Shown: positions 8,547 through 19,962 of the stretch, piece after piece
Layout: every line of letters starts with the position of its first letter
Position numbering within the stretch: the first letter of the stretch is position 1
From: Planomicrobium sp. CPCC 101079
GTDB lineage: Bacteria; Bacillota; Bacilli; Bacillales_A; Planococcaceae
DNA length: 64,000 bases
Reading direction: 5' to 3'
Assembly (NCBI RefSeq): GCF_007859275.1
Contig: NZ_VOHC01000028.1
Coordinates: forward strand, 1-64,000
Notes under the pieces: model-generated
The model's input: only the letters and a program-made list of their open reading frames with translations
Told to the model about the DNA's origin: nothing
The model's database searches: none
Translations under genes and position numbers: made by a program

Positions 8547-9373
8547 TGTTCTTCAACCTCCACAATTTCTCGATTTGTCCAAGCCAAGGCTTGTTCTACA
8601 CCTCGCTGCAAAGTGCTTGTTGTTGTAAATTCGTTCAAATTGATGCCAAGAGTGACAATCGTTTGGGCGATTTCCGGCCGAATTCCGACTAGCATGCATT
8701 TGGCGCCGACAAGACGCACCGCGTCTGCTGCTTGAATAATATGATGGGCTACCATTGTATCAACTACAGGCACCCCGGTAATATCCAATAGCACTACTTC
8801 AGCGCGGTGTTTTACCACGCCTTCCAATAGATTTTCCATAATCAGCTTGGCGCGTTCCGTATCAATAGTGCCGACAAGCGGCATGACTGATATTTTATCA
8901 AAAACAGGAATAAGCGACGCGGAGAGTTCCTGCAAAGCAATTTTTTGCAGGCTCACTGTCCGCTCCCATGTTTTTGAATATGTATCAATGGTGCTGTCGC
9001 GTATCGGTGTCACCCAATTGCTAAACTCTTCAACGAAAGCACGGACGTTTTCTTCATTAATAATTCCGGCATTTTCCATCCCGTGATAAACCACTTCGAC
9101 ATAATGCGTGATTGCTTTCGTGACAAAAGTGATGGACCAACCAAGGCGCACGACCTTCTCAGCAAAATCCGCCAACCGGTTTTCATAAGCTTCGTGGTTA
9201 TCCAACAAATTCGTAACCAACAAATCAGAAAATTCTCTGCTCGTCTGATCCATTAAATCCGCCGGCATTACTTGAAAAGACCGTTCACTTTCCTCGTTCT
9301 TCATAAGTTCTTGCCATTTCGAAATAATCTCAGTTGAGTTATTCTCGATGTAACTAGCTATTTGCTTATTCAT
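8543..9373 (-). CDS. rsbR: RsbR, stressosome sensor protein
   Basis: 276 residues. N-terminal non-heme globin-like sensor half and C-terminal STAS domain, with the two phosphorylatable threonines in LLDITGV and VVDTMVA as in Bacillus RsbRA. Start taken at MNKQIAS because GGGAGG lies just upstream of it; a longer frame begins before that site. First gene of the sigB operon, after a ~180-base gap to mazF. Only one RsbR paralogue is seen in the window. Confidence 0.95.
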   Translation of the reverse strand: MNKQIASYIENNSTEIISKWQELMKNEESERSFQVMPADLMDQTSREFSDLLVTNLLDNHEAYENRLADFAEKVVRLGWSITFVTKAITHYVEVVYHGMENAGIINEENVRAFVEEFSNWVTPIRDSTIDTYSKTWERTVSLQKIALQELSASLIPVFDKISVMPLVGTIDTERAKLIMENLLEGVVKHRAEVVLLDITGVPVVDTMVAHHIIQAADAVRLVGAKCMLVGIRPEIAQTIVTLGINLNEFTTTSTLQRGVEQALAWTNREIVEVEEQ

Positions 9374-9507
9374 TTTTTCAAAAAACCCTCCCTGTAACAC
9401 TATGTATAAAACACATGTTATATACGCTCTCTTTATTGTATCGGAAAACTGTTTTTTTCACATCTATTTTATCGGTTGCCGCATTACTCTATATAAAGGA
9501 ATAACAG

Positions 9508-9541
9508 AAAACACCCAAAGAAACAAATCTTGGGTGTTTTT
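9508..9541 (-). terminator. Terminator after mazF
   Basis: Ten-bp inverted repeat AAAACACCCA/TGGGTGTTTT. T runs occur on both strands; mazF is the only gene running into it. It separates mazEF from the rsb operon. The 130 bases between it and rsbR contain no gene and only a weak promoter (TACAAT at about 9436). Confidence 0.8.
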
Positions 9542-9556
9542 TAAGGAGTATGTATG

Positions 9557-9907
9557 CTAGAACTTCACGAGGCCGACACTAATTTCCAGTGCTTCGTCCA
9601 CTTTTTCCATTAACGCATCGTCAAGCTGGGTAATTTTGTCAGTAAGCCGCGATTTATCTATCGTCCGCAATTGTTCAAGTAAAATGACTGAGTCACGTTC
9701 AAACCCATATTTCTTGGCATCGATCTCCACATGAGTCGGCAATTTTGCTTTTTGGATTTGCGCAGTAATGGCAGCTATGATTACTGTCGGACTAAACCGA
9801 TTTCCTATATCATTTTGAATCACCAGCACTGGACGGGTCCCGCCTTGCTCGGACCCGATGACTGGCGATAGTTCTGCAAAAAAAACGTCACCACGTTTTA
9901 CAATCAA
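9557..9907 (-). CDS. mazF: MazF/EndoA mRNA-cleaving toxin
   Basis: 116 residues, almost identical in layout to B. subtilis EndoA (NdoA), a ribonuclease that cuts single-stranded RNA at UACAU-like sites. The family core [29 protein letters not shown] and SRLTDKI are present. TTG start five bases after GGAGGGTG; four-base gap to the antitoxin gene. Confidence 0.95.
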   Translation of the reverse strand: MIVKRGDVFFAELSPVIGSEQGGTRPVLVIQNDIGNRFSPTVIIAAITAQIQKAKLPTHVEIDAKKYGFERDSVILLEQLRTIDKSRLTDKITQLDDALMEKVDEALEISVGLVKF

Positions 9908-9911
9908 GTTG

Positions 9912-10196
9912 TCACCCTCCGCTTACGAGTCGCACCGTCGTGTGCTCCGCTTCGTATTCAGCGTGAGAACACTCACAAGCAATCGATAGGTTGATTTGCG
10001 ACATTTCCACATAACCCTTGATCATCGCTTCTCGAATATGATAAGAATCGTACATGTTCTTCGTTACCCGATGAGTGGAAACGTAAATATAGTCTCCACG
10101 TTCTTGAACTCGTTCATCTGAAAAAGTAGTCAGTTCTGAAATCATTTTTTTAGGCAATTTAACAACCACCTCTTTTGTTTTGACTCTCTCGTACAC
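9912..10196 (-). CDS. mazE: MazE/EndoAI antitoxin
   Basis: 94 residues, N-terminal ribbon-helix-helix ([13 protein letters not shown]) followed by the toxin-neutralising tail. GTG start with TCGGAGGTG ribosome site. A TATAAT box about 45 bases upstream has only a weak -35. In B. subtilis the pair also lies between alr and rsbR. Confidence 0.93.
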   Translation of the reverse strand: MYERVKTKEVVVKLPKKMISELTTFSDERVQERGDYIYVSTHRVTKNMYDSYHIREAMIKGYVEMSQINLSIACECSHAEYEAEHTTVRLVSGG

Positions 10197-10294
10197 AGCC
10201 TACACCTCCGAAATACCGATCATCTTCTCTCTACTTGTTATTATACTAACATTGAATGTCCGCTGTGGAAAGGCAAATCTAGAATTTCTAAAAT

Positions 10295-11398
10295 TCAGCA
10301 ATAGATTCGAGGCACTCTTTTTGTCAGGTTTACCGGAATCTCATAGGCGATTGTATCCAGCTTTTCAGCCCATTCTTCTATTCGAATTTGCGCTCCGGCT
10401 TGAGAGCCGATCAATTGAACTTGCTCGCCGACCGGCATTTTCTCCGGCAGCCGAATCATGCATTGGTCCATGCAGATCCGGCCGACGATCGGCACTCTTT
10501 TGCCGCGCACCAAAACTTCCTGGCCTTGCAGCCCGCGAAGCATGCCATCTGCATAGCCGATTGGAAGCGTCGCGATCCACTCATCTTGTTCACAGCGGTA
10601 AGTTGCGCCGTAGCTGATCGCCTCTCCCGCTGCCACTCGTTTAATATGGACGATTTCCGTTTCCAGCCCTAAGGCTGGCGCCAAGGTGATTGGCATGTTA
10701 TTTTCTACATAAGAAGATGGAGCGATCCCATATAACGAGATGCCGATCCGTACAGCATCAAATGCCAACTCCGGATGCATAATAGCTGCGGCGCTGTTTG
10801 AAACGTGGATCATTACCGATGAATCGTTTATTTCTTCAACCACGGCCGCCATGGTTTTGACTTGCCGTTGAAACAAATCATTTCGATCCTCATCCGCCGT
10901 GGCAAAATGGGTGAAGAGGCCTTCAAAAGAAAAAAAGTGGCGACGGATCAACTGGACCGCTTCGCGTACTTCTTCTGCCTGAACACCGACGCGGCGCATG
11001 CCGGTATCCACTTTCAAATGGATTTTCAAGCGCGGAAGGTCCGGATCAATGACGGCTCCTGCCTGCAAAATCCAGTCGAGCGAAATGGCAGCAACTGCAA
11101 TTCCGGCTCGCTGGGCTACCGGAATAAATGCTGCGGGCGAGTGGCCCATCACCAAAATGTTTGCTTCGATTTTATGCTCCATCAACAAAAGAGCTTCATC
11201 CGGTGTTGCAACCGCGAGCCAGTTGACGCCGCTCTCAACCGCTTTTTGGGCGACCTCCACCATGCCATGCCCGTAAGCGTCCGCCTTTACGACTGCAAAG
11301 ATTTCCGCTTTGCCGCTTCTTTCTTTAAAAATCTGTAAGTTTTGTTGAATTGCATTCAAGTCGATGACCGCTTTTGTCGGCCGGTAAAATTCTGTCAT
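10295..11398 (-). CDS. alr: Alanine racemase
   Basis: 367 residues, fold type III PLP enzyme. PLP lysine Lys38 in AVVKADAYGHG, the second catalytic tyrosine in ISYGATYRC, and the C-terminal GRICMDQCMI segment are all present. Makes D-alanine for peptidoglycan; its product feeds Ddl and MurF, coded a few kilobases upstream. The ATG giving MTEFYRP is preferred, with AGGGATG ahead of it; a GTG five codons earlier is possible. The lipoprotein gene ydcC that separates acpS and alr in B. subtilis is absent here. Confidence 0.96.
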   Translation of the reverse strand: MTEFYRPTKAVIDLNAIQQNLQIFKERSGKAEIFAVVKADAYGHGMVEVAQKAVESGVNWLAVATPDEALLLMEHKIEANILVMGHSPAAFIPVAQRAGIAVAAISLDWILQAGAVIDPDLPRLKIHLKVDTGMRRVGVQAEEVREAVQLIRRHFFSFEGLFTHFATADEDRNDLFQRQVKTMAAVVEEINDSSVMIHVSNSAAAIMHPELAFDAVRIGISLYGIAPSSYVENNMPITLAPALGLETEIVHIKRVAAGEAISYGATYRCEQDEWIATLPIGYADGMLRGLQGQEVLVRGKRVPIVGRICMDQCMIRLPEKMPVGEQVQLIGSQAGAQIRIEEWAEKLDTIAYEIPVNLTKRVPRIYC

Positions 11399-11413
11399 AT
11401 CATCCCTACTCAC

Positions 11414-11767
11414 TTAATTTGATTGCAAAAGCACTTGTGCCGCTGCATATTCTTTTGTATGGGTTATCGAAACCAAGCCTGTTTCAAGTTGCTGAAAGTA
11501 AATCCCCGGTTTGCCGTTGCTGTCTTTTCTGATTTCGATATCTTGAAACGAACAGGCTTTCCCAATTCCGGTTCCATTCGCTTTTGCGAACGCTTCTTTC
11601 GCCGCGAACCGGCCTGCGAGAAACTCCGTCTTCCGCTTTTCCGACAACAAAGCGTATTCGGCGAGTTCACGGTCCGTTAAAACTCGCTCCCGAAACTTCG
11701 GTGATTTCTTATCCAATCTTCGTACTCTTTGTAATTCTGTAATATCGAGGCCAATTCCGGTAATCAT
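11414..11767 (-). CDS. acpS: Holo-[acyl-carrier-protein] synthase
   Basis: 117 residues, normal AcpS length. Magnesium/CoA site GIGLDITEL and the FAGRFAAKEAFAKANGTGI helix are present. Transfers phosphopantetheine to acyl carrier protein. Start at MITGIGLD after AAAGGAG. Ends 15 bases before alr. Confidence 0.96.
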   Translation of the reverse strand: MITGIGLDITELQRVRRLDKKSPKFRERVLTDRELAEYALLSEKRKTEFLAGRFAAKEAFAKANGTGIGKACSFQDIEIRKDSNGKPGIYFQQLETGLVSITHTKEYAAAQVLLQSN

Positions 11768-11835
11768 AATTGTTTCTCCTTTCAATCTTAAAGCCTAAAA
11801 AGGTATAATAATTTGTATGAAATAGAGGTGACAAG

Positions 11836-12444
11836 ATGTTTTTACGTACAGAAAGCTTTTCACAGTATATACGGTTATATCCTGTCGTATCCGCATTGAT
11901 TGCGATCAACGTGTTGATACATATTTTATCATGGGTGCCTGAGATTGGGGACCAAGTGTTTTATTACGGAGTTGGCTATAATTATTTTATCGCTGATGGC
12001 GAATGGTGGCGGTTTATCACGCCGGTATTCCTGCACGGCGGCTTGATGCATTTGCTATTCAATATGTTTTCGTTATTTTTGTTCGGCCCTGAATTGGAGC
12101 GCTTAACAGGAAAAGTCCGCTTTCTCACGATTTACTTGTTGTCAGGTTTTTTCGGTTCGGTTGCTACCTACTTTTTGCAGCCGCTTGACTATTCCCATGT
12201 AGGGGCAAGCGGAGCGATCTTCGGCATTTTCGGAGCTTTCGGAGCACTTTTGTACTACGGGCGCCGCGTCATGCCTCAACTCAGACAAATTATACTCCCG
12301 ATTATTGTGATTAGTATAGTGATGACATTCTTGACACCGAATGTAAATGCGACCGCGCATATCGCCGGAATGATCACCGGCTTTCTCATCGGACTCAGTT
12401 ATTTCCATCCAAAACGCATCGTCAGCTGGAAAACCAAAAAATAA
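11836..12444 (+). CDS. Rhomboid family intramembrane serine protease (YdcA-like)
   Basis: 202 residues with about six membrane segments. The catalytic serine motif GASGAIFG and the histidine in ATAHIAGM form the rhomboid dyad; the HGG(L/W)MHL(L/I)FNM loop is present. Divergent from acpS, with AGAGGTG as ribosome site and a TATAAT at 11804 as possible -10. Substrate unknown. Confidence 0.93.
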   Translation: MFLRTESFSQYIRLYPVVSALIAINVLIHILSWVPEIGDQVFYYGVGYNYFIADGEWWRFITPVFLHGGLMHLLFNMFSLFLFGPELERLTGKVRFLTIYLLSGFFGSVATYFLQPLDYSHVGASGAIFGIFGAFGALLYYGRRVMPQLRQIILPIIVISIVMTFLTPNVNATAHIAGMITGFLIGLSYFHPKRIVSWKTKK

Positions 12445-12481
12445 GGCCAACCGGGGAAGCCCGGCTGGCCTTATTTTTTTT
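12441..12481. terminator. Bidirectional terminator between ydcA and ydbT
   Basis: GC-rich inverted repeat AAGGCCAACCGGG/CCCGGCTGGCCTT with T runs on both sides, between convergent genes. Confidence 0.85.
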
Positions 12482-13992
12482 CATTTGGCAGCTTTGCTGT
12501 CAGAAGGCTCATACCAAGCCAAAACCTCACTAGCATCCTGCTCTTCCATATGGTCGACACGAGCAGCTGCTCCAAGCATCCCCGATTTGATCGTCGCCTG
12601 GATGGAGGCTAAATTTTTCCGTCTCTGAAAATAGCTTTGCGTCACTTCAATAGCCTGAATTCTCTTTTTCATCATAAAAAACGCATGTTTACTGACTGTA
12701 CGAAATTCCATCGTCAATTGTTTTCTCGTTAAAGCGTAGCCGGCCGTGCGATGCTGCCAGACTGCAAACAGGATAACAATTGGAAAAATAAGCAGAGAAA
12801 ACAACCCATAAGGGTAAAAAAAGTAGCTTACTAAGCCAGCAACCGGAATCATCCAGAAGAAATCGAGACGATAAAAGAAATGAACGCTCCGTTTAGGCGC
12901 TTTTTTCATCACCGGCTCCCACTCCATATCCGGAAATAATTCGCTGAGAATCGGGAATATTGCCGTTTTTCGGGCCAACGGAAACAACCGAATCTTCTCA
13001 TCTTTATCCCCAAGGGTTCCTCCAGCGCTTTCTACAGTCACCGTCGCATAGCCAAACCATTCACGGAGCGGGTTCTGCGAAATCTGTATTCCTTGAATCC
13101 GCTTAAAAGGCACCGAGACCTTCTTTTTTTCCAATAATCCCCGCGAAATATATATATGGTCTTCATCCGTCGAAATGGTGAATTGATAATTCGCGAAAAT
13201 CGCCAATATAATCGAAATTACCCACGCTAATAGCAGAATGAGAAAAATCGTCAACGCTACAATCAAATAACCGAAACGCAAAAACAAAATAACCTCTTGG
13301 TAGATGGCGTCATATGGAATCAGATCCGAAAATTGCGAAAGAAACACCGCTACAGCTGAAATAACTACGCCAATCCCACCGGAAGTCGTAGCGAGAATTA
13401 TCAGCTCTTTTAAAGACATGCGGTACACGGTCTTAACCGCTTTTACCGAAACTTCCGCCACTTCTTCCGTAACCGCTTCTCCAGCTTCTAATATCGGTTC
13501 CCAATTATGGCGTTTGGCATACTCCATCTTTTTTTCTATCCGTTCGGCATCTTCCCGAGGAATAGCCGTCAATTCTACGTCCGCTTGGCCGATTTTACCT
13601 GTCCCGGCTGTCTCTACCTTTACTTTCACCAATCCGAGCGGCCGGTGGAAAATTCCCTCTGTATAATCCAGGCTCTGAATCCGTTCGAATGGTATGTACC
13701 TTTTTTTCTTAACAAACAAGCCGTATTCAATCCTCAACTCGCCTTCTTCGAACCAATAGACGAACCGGTGCCATTTAATAAGGCCGCTGATAAGCATAAA
13801 GATTAATACAACACCACCGATCAGAACCGGGATTAAACCTTGCCACCCACGGTCAGCGATACTCTCGCCTCCGCCCCTAAAGAGATTGACGCCGAAAATA
13901 ATGATGAACGGAAAAATCAGTTCCCTTAGCCCCTTGATGAAATTTAAGAAAGCAGAAATCGGGTGCAACTTATAGCGCATCTCAGACATCAT
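12481..13992 (-). CDS. ydbT: YdbT-like bacterial PH-domain membrane protein
   Basis: 503 residues with several bacterial PH (DUF304) repeats, each recognisable by an RIQSLDYTEG/RIQGIQISQN/RIQAIEVTQS-type strand, and about six membrane segments. In B. subtilis YdbT and YdbS confer amylocyclicin or related bacteriocin resistance; a general membrane-defence role is inference. Overlaps the end of ydbS by 11 bases, so coupled translation; the first two ATG codons are both possible starts. Confidence 0.88.
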   Translation of the reverse strand: MMSEMRYKLHPISAFLNFIKGLRELIFPFIIIFGVNLFRGGGESIADRGWQGLIPVLIGGVVLIFMLISGLIKWHRFVYWFEEGELRIEYGLFVKKKRYIPFERIQSLDYTEGIFHRPLGLVKVKVETAGTGKIGQADVELTAIPREDAERIEKKMEYAKRHNWEPILEAGEAVTEEVAEVSVKAVKTVYRMSLKELIILATTSGGIGVVISAVAVFLSQFSDLIPYDAIYQEVILFLRFGYLIVALTIFLILLLAWVISIILAIFANYQFTISTDEDHIYISRGLLEKKKVSVPFKRIQGIQISQNPLREWFGYATVTVESAGGTLGDKDEKIRLFPLARKTAIFPILSELFPDMEWEPVMKKAPKRSVHFFYRLDFFWMIPVAGLVSYFFYPYGLFSLLIFPIVILFAVWQHRTAGYALTRKQLTMEFRTVSKHAFFMMKKRIQAIEVTQSYFQRRKNLASIQATIKSGMLGAAARVDHMEEQDASEVLAWYEPSDSKAAK

Positions 13993-14461
13993 CTTCCGCC
14001 ACCCTTGCCAGCACAGAAATACGATTTCTCATTTCGTCCGCTTCCGAAGTGATCAAAGCCGGAATTGTATGGGTTGTAGCGGCTGTCGATATGGATATTT
14101 CCGCTAAATCATATTTGCGCAAAATCGGACCTTGTTCCGTATCGACGTGCTGGACACGCACCATTGGAACCAATGTGCGCTTCACAATAAACAGCCCATG
14201 CTGAAGTTCAATCTCCTGCTCCCTTACTTCGTAGCGCCAGCGCTCCCAACGAATTTTCGGAAACAAGTAAATAAGAAGAAAACCAAGTACAATCGGAAAA
14301 GCCGCATAAATCGCGTATAGCCACCATGGCCCATCAAAAAAATAAGTCACAGCCGCCGCTGCACCGGCAATCAACGCAATGACCGCAGTTTCAATCATGC
14401 CGTACACTCTCCAAACCGTTAAGCCCTTTTTCGAAATCTGATTTTTTGGTTGTTGGTCCAT
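13982..14461 (-). CDS. ydbS: YdbS-like bacterial PH-domain membrane protein
   Basis: 159 residues: two N-terminal membrane helices and one PH/DUF304 domain (LVPMVRVQHVDTEQGP). Start at MDQQPKN, after TGGAGAGAG; a longer frame lacks a ribosome site. Partner of ydbT. Confidence 0.87.
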   Translation of the reverse strand: MDQQPKNQISKKGLTVWRVYGMIETAVIALIAGAAAAVTYFFDGPWWLYAIYAAFPIVLGFLLIYLFPKIRWERWRYEVREQEIELQHGLFIVKRTLVPMVRVQHVDTEQGPILRKYDLAEISISTAATTHTIPALITSEADEMRNRISVLARVAEDDV

Positions 14462-14589
14462 ATCTCTCTCTCCATTCGCCCTCATGCTTTATATACGATT
14501 TATCCAACAGAACGTTTCACATTTTTCCAAACGGTTCAATTAACCCTTACTGAATCACACTTCACTTTATTGTACTTTATAATACAGAC

Positions 14590-14638
14590 ATAAAAAAGGC
14601 GAACCCGAACAGTTGCCTGTTCGGGTTCGCCTTTTATT
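14590..14638 (-). terminator. Strong terminator downstream of cshA
   Basis: 19-bp stem AAAAGGCGAACCCGAACAG with its complement, four-base loop, T runs on both strands. It lies about 60 bases beyond the structured repeat that follows cshA and before the ydbS operon. Confidence 0.9.
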
Positions 14639-14691
14639 TTTTCGCTTTAATGCCAAATCAAACCGGCACTTTCGCTTTTCTTCTTGTCTAG

Positions 14692-14805
14692 ACTTCAACG
14701 GCCAGGTTCTCGAGTCATAAGCCATCCTGGCTGTGCGGCAGAAAACGCCGCTTCGCCAGTCTGTCTTATGCCGGTCGAACCTGAACGGCCGTTTCCGCTT
14801 TTCTT
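14692..14805 (-). repeat. Structured interspersed repeat, copy 1
   Basis: On the reverse strand this element begins two bases after the cshA stop codon. It shares the AGAAAAGCG start, CATAAGAC, GCGGCG, TGCCGCACAGCC and GGCTTATGAC blocks with a second copy at 63254. Nested pairings are CAGGTT/AACCTG, CATAAG/CTTATG, CTGGC/GCCAG and GCGGC/GCCGC around a short loop, a single long imperfect hairpin. No protein gene is supported. Confidence 0.85.
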
Positions 14806-14806
14806 C

Positions 14807-16550
<1,744 letters not shown>

Positions 16551-16583
16551 CAAAAAAATACTCTTCACAGGGAAGAGTGTTTC
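16551..16583 (-). terminator. Terminator of the ddl-murF-esterase operon
   Basis: Hairpin ACACTCTTCC/GGAAGAGT-type stem followed by a seven-T run on the reverse strand, about 80 bases after the esterase gene. Confidence 0.8.
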
Positions 16584-16664
16584 AAAAATGTATCCATTGC
16601 TTTCATTAGAATAGCACGATTAGGAACCACATGCAATCAATACGCAAAGGTTCCAATAATCAGT

Positions 16665-17363
16665 TTACTCTTCCAGTTTTTTCATAAAGTCTAAAACTCG
16701 CTTAAACCAATCCTCGCAGTCGTCGCTGTAGCAGATCAAGTGCCTGCCGGTGGCCGAATGGATGACCAGCTTTTCTTCAGAAGCTATGTTGTCGTAGATG
16801 AATTCTGAAGCTGTCACCGGGACAATTCCGTCCTTCAGCCCATGGACGAGGCATACCGGAACATGGATGCTTTTGTAATAAGGGCTGACCAGCTTCACCA
16901 CTTTAAGGAATTCGAATGTCGATAGCAAAGGCGTATGAAGCAATTTATATTGATAGTGCCAGAATATCTCATTCTCCGCTAATTTCCATTTGACAGCATC
17001 TGCCGCCATGCCTCTCACTTCTTGCATGATTTGGCCGACGCTTATGTACTTGGCCGCCGCGCTCAACAAGACCAGCTTGTCGATTTTATAGCGCATCGCC
17101 AAATACAGCGCAATTAAGCCGCCCATGGAAAACCCGACAATGATGATGCGGTCCGCCTCTTTTTTCAGCTCGCGGAGAGCCAGTTCCGCCTCCATGAGCC
17201 AGTGGTCCGCCGTCATTTTCTTTAATGCCAAGGTTTCCCCGTGGCCAGGAAGCGTCGGAATCTTAACAGCCCAATCCGTCTGCCTCTCAATAAACTCAGC
17301 AAACGGCTGCACCTCATAAGGCCCGCCCGTAAAACCATGTATGCATAAAACACCTGTCTTCAA
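16665..17363 (-). CDS. Alpha/beta-hydrolase, carboxylesterase family
   Basis: 232 residues. Nucleophile elbow GFSMGG, oxyanion segment HGFTGGP, catalytic Asp in HGLKDGIVP and His in TGRHLIC. Resembles the Est30/YvaK carboxylesterases. Starts 15 bases after murF, so co-transcribed with ddl and murF; a link to the cell wall is unproven. Confidence 0.9.
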   Translation of the reverse strand: MKTGVLCIHGFTGGPYEVQPFAEFIERQTDWAVKIPTLPGHGETLALKKMTADHWLMEAELALRELKKEADRIIIVGFSMGGLIALYLAMRYKIDKLVLLSAAAKYISVGQIMQEVRGMAADAVKWKLAENEIFWHYQYKLLHTPLLSTFEFLKVVKLVSPYYKSIHVPVCLVHGLKDGIVPVTASEFIYDNIASEEKLVIHSATGRHLICYSDDCEDWFKRVLDFMKKLEE

Positions 17364-17378
17364 GCGGCTCTCCCCTTT

Positions 17379-18737
17379 TCACTGTTTAGTAAAAGGTTCG
17401 ATGACATGCTCAAGCGCCATGCCGCGGGATCCTTTTACAAGAATAATGGAATCCGCCGTAATATTGTCCTGAAGCAACGAAATGATCGGTTCGTAATCCG
17501 ACTCGCTCCATAGAAGCTTGCCAGTATAAGAAGAAGCTAATTTTTCATGAAGCCACTTCATCCGCGGTCCGTAAAGGCAGACCCCCGCCAAATCGGAAGT
17601 AATGGATTTCCCAAGTGCTTCATGGTATTCCTGTTCCTTGTCGCCAAGTTCCAGCATATCGCCAAGAACCACCCATTTATCCTCTTTCATTGTCGTTTCG
17701 CGGATAAAATTCAGTGCTGCTTTCATCGATGAAGGCGCTGCATTATATGCGTCGTTGATGAACGTCGCTCCATTGGCAGCTGGAATGATCTGCATCCGCA
17801 TATCTGTCAGCGCCGCGTCTTTCAATGACTTCCGGATGTCTTCTTCTGACAGGCCGGCTTCTAAAGCGACCAAAATCGCCGCCAACGTATTTTTCACTTG
17901 ATGCTCTCCAAGAACCGGAATGCTAAAAGCTGCATCGATAATCCCGCTGACCATGAAACTGCTGCCGTTTTCTGTCGCTTTGATATCCGTCACCGTCAAC
18001 TCATTGTCCTCACCAAAGCCGAATGACACAGCTTGAAGGAAATCTTCCACGTGCGGACGAAGCAGCGGTTCATCTCCGTCATAAAAGAGCTTGCCATGCG
18101 TTTCAAGCCCGGCTGTAATTTCAAATTTCGCCTGTGCGATGCCTTCCCGTGACCCAAGGTCCTGCATATGGGCTTCTCCAATATTGGTGATGATAGCATA
18201 ATCCGGCCGAGCCAATTCTGATAGAAATTGAATTTGCCCGAATCCGCTCATGCCCATTTCCAATACTGCAAATTTCGTGTCGGCATCCAGCGACAAGATG
18301 GTAAGAGGCAATCCAAGTTCATTATTAAAATTGCCTTGCGTTTTTTGCACTTTGAAATAAGGCTTTAAGACGCTTGCCACCAAATCTTTCGTGGAGGTCT
18401 TGCCGTTTGAGCCGGTAATGCCAATGATTGTTGTCGACAATTCATCCCGGTACGCCCGTGCCATCTCCTGCAAAGCGGTCTCGCAATCTTCCACAAACAA
18501 GAGCGGTAAATCCTCCGGTGGGTTCGGCTCATCACGCTGCCATAAAGAAGCGGATGCCCCTGCTTCAATCGCCTGCCTTACATATTGGTGTCCGTTGACT
18601 TTTTCGCCGCGGAAAGGAATGAACAAATCTCCAGGTTGAAGCGTTCTCGTATTGATCGAGACTCCTGTAATTTCAATGCCTTTTAAATTCGTCTTAATAC
18701 CAAGCCACTTGGCTACTTGCTCAATCTTTTTTTTCAT
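17379..18737 (-). CDS. murF: UDP-MurNAc-tripeptide-D-Ala-D-Ala ligase
   Basis: 452 residues, standard MurF size. ATP-binding P-loop GITGSNGKTSTKD, the central Mur-ligase block (FAVLEMGMSGFGQI, ITNIGEAHMQDLGS) and the C-terminal domain (NDAYNAAPSSMKAAL) are present. Adds D-Ala-D-Ala to the peptidoglycan precursor. Directly follows ddl, which supplies the dipeptide. Confidence 0.96.
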   Translation of the reverse strand: MKKKIEQVAKWLGIKTNLKGIEITGVSINTRTLQPGDLFIPFRGEKVNGHQYVRQAIEAGASASLWQRDEPNPPEDLPLLFVEDCETALQEMARAYRDELSTTIIGITGSNGKTSTKDLVASVLKPYFKVQKTQGNFNNELGLPLTILSLDADTKFAVLEMGMSGFGQIQFLSELARPDYAIITNIGEAHMQDLGSREGIAQAKFEITAGLETHGKLFYDGDEPLLRPHVEDFLQAVSFGFGEDNELTVTDIKATENGSSFMVSGIIDAAFSIPVLGEHQVKNTLAAILVALEAGLSEEDIRKSLKDAALTDMRMQIIPAANGATFINDAYNAAPSSMKAALNFIRETTMKEDKWVVLGDMLELGDKEQEYHEALGKSITSDLAGVCLYGPRMKWLHEKLASSYTGKLLWSESDYEPIISLLQDNITADSIILVKGSRGMALEHVIEPFTKQ

Positions 18738-18750
18738 TTGATTTCTCCAC

Positions 18751-19821
18751 TCAATCTATTTTAACTTGCAGCTGCTGCTTTTCTTCAAAACGTTCAACGG
18801 CCAAATCAATCAATCGTTCGATTAAATCCGGGTACGCCAGTCCGGTATTTTCCCATAACAGCGGGAACATGCTGAATGGTGTAAATCCTGGCAGCGTATT
18901 TACTTCATTGATTAAAATTTCGTTTGCTGCTGTGACAAAGAAATCCGCACGCACAAGCCCCGAGCAATCCAGGATTTTAAAAGCTTTTTTGGCAGCCTCC
19001 ACAAGTTCCGCATAAACAGCCTCATCAAGCTCTGCAGGAATAATCATGGCTGTGTTGCCATCTTTGTATTTCGCCTGGTAGTCATAAAACGCTTTTAACG
19101 GTTTGATTTCTCCGGCAACAGAACATTCCGGGACGTCGTTTCCAATAACGCCAATTTCAATTTCACGTGCCACTACACCTTGTTCGATAACAATCTTGCG
19201 GTCGAATTTCAATGCTTCTTGAACTGCCGCAACTAGCTCTTCTTTGTTGTCCGCTTTGCTGATGCCGACGCTGGACCCTAGATTCGCCGGTTTTACAAAG
19301 ACCGGCCAGTTCAACTCGGCCTCCACTTTGCTGATCCAATGGTCTTGATTGGTTTGCCACTCATTTCTTATGAAATACACATAAGGAGTTTGTTTCAAAC
19401 CTGCCTGATGGAATAATTGCTTCATGATTACTTTGTCCATGCCAGCGGCTGACGCTAAAACGCCGTTGCCGACATAGGGCAGGTTCAATACTTCAAGCAA
19501 ACCTTGTACTGTGCCATCTTCGCCGTTCGGTCCGTGCAAAAGCGGGATGATGACATCCAGCCCTTTTTCCTGCTCTGCCGGAAGAAAGCCTGAGATGCTA
19601 TTGGGATTGGAACTGCTGTCTGCCAGTTGAAGCTGCTTAATCGACTCTGCCGGCCCTTCAAGCAAACCGCCTTTGATCCATTCCCCTTCTTGCGTTATGT
19701 AGATTGGATATACTTCGTATTTATCGAAATTTAATGCTTGAGTCATAGCGTGGGCAGTTGATAGAGAGACTTCATGCTCTGCCGACTTGCCTCCATATAA
19801 TAAACCAACTTGTTTTTTCAT
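18751..19821 (-). CDS. ddl: D-alanine-D-alanine ligase
   Basis: 356 residues of the ATP-grasp fold. LLHGPNGEDGT, KPANLGSSVGISK (ATP and phosphate loop), and the C-terminal LINEVNTLPGFT motif with the metal ligands are present. Uses D-alanine from Alr. ATG start with GGAGG-type site; first gene of the murF operon. Confidence 0.96.
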   Translation of the reverse strand: MKKQVGLLYGGKSAEHEVSLSTAHAMTQALNFDKYEVYPIYITQEGEWIKGGLLEGPAESIKQLQLADSSSNPNSISGFLPAEQEKGLDVIIPLLHGPNGEDGTVQGLLEVLNLPYVGNGVLASAAGMDKVIMKQLFHQAGLKQTPYVYFIRNEWQTNQDHWISKVEAELNWPVFVKPANLGSSVGISKADNKEELVAAVQEALKFDRKIVIEQGVVAREIEIGVIGNDVPECSVAGEIKPLKAFYDYQAKYKDGNTAMIIPAELDEAVYAELVEAAKKAFKILDCSGLVRADFFVTAANEILINEVNTLPGFTPFSMFPLLWENTGLAYPDLIERLIDLAVERFEEKQQLQVKID

Positions 19822-19962
19822 CAGGTAAACCTCCGCTTTATCGAGTTGCTAACACTGCTGTGCTTTTCTCTTTCAACTTCTGTTGCACATATTGCCTAGT
19901 TTATCATGAACCGGGAGCGACGACTAAATAAAACTAAGCCATGGTTCCCTTTTTTTCAACCA

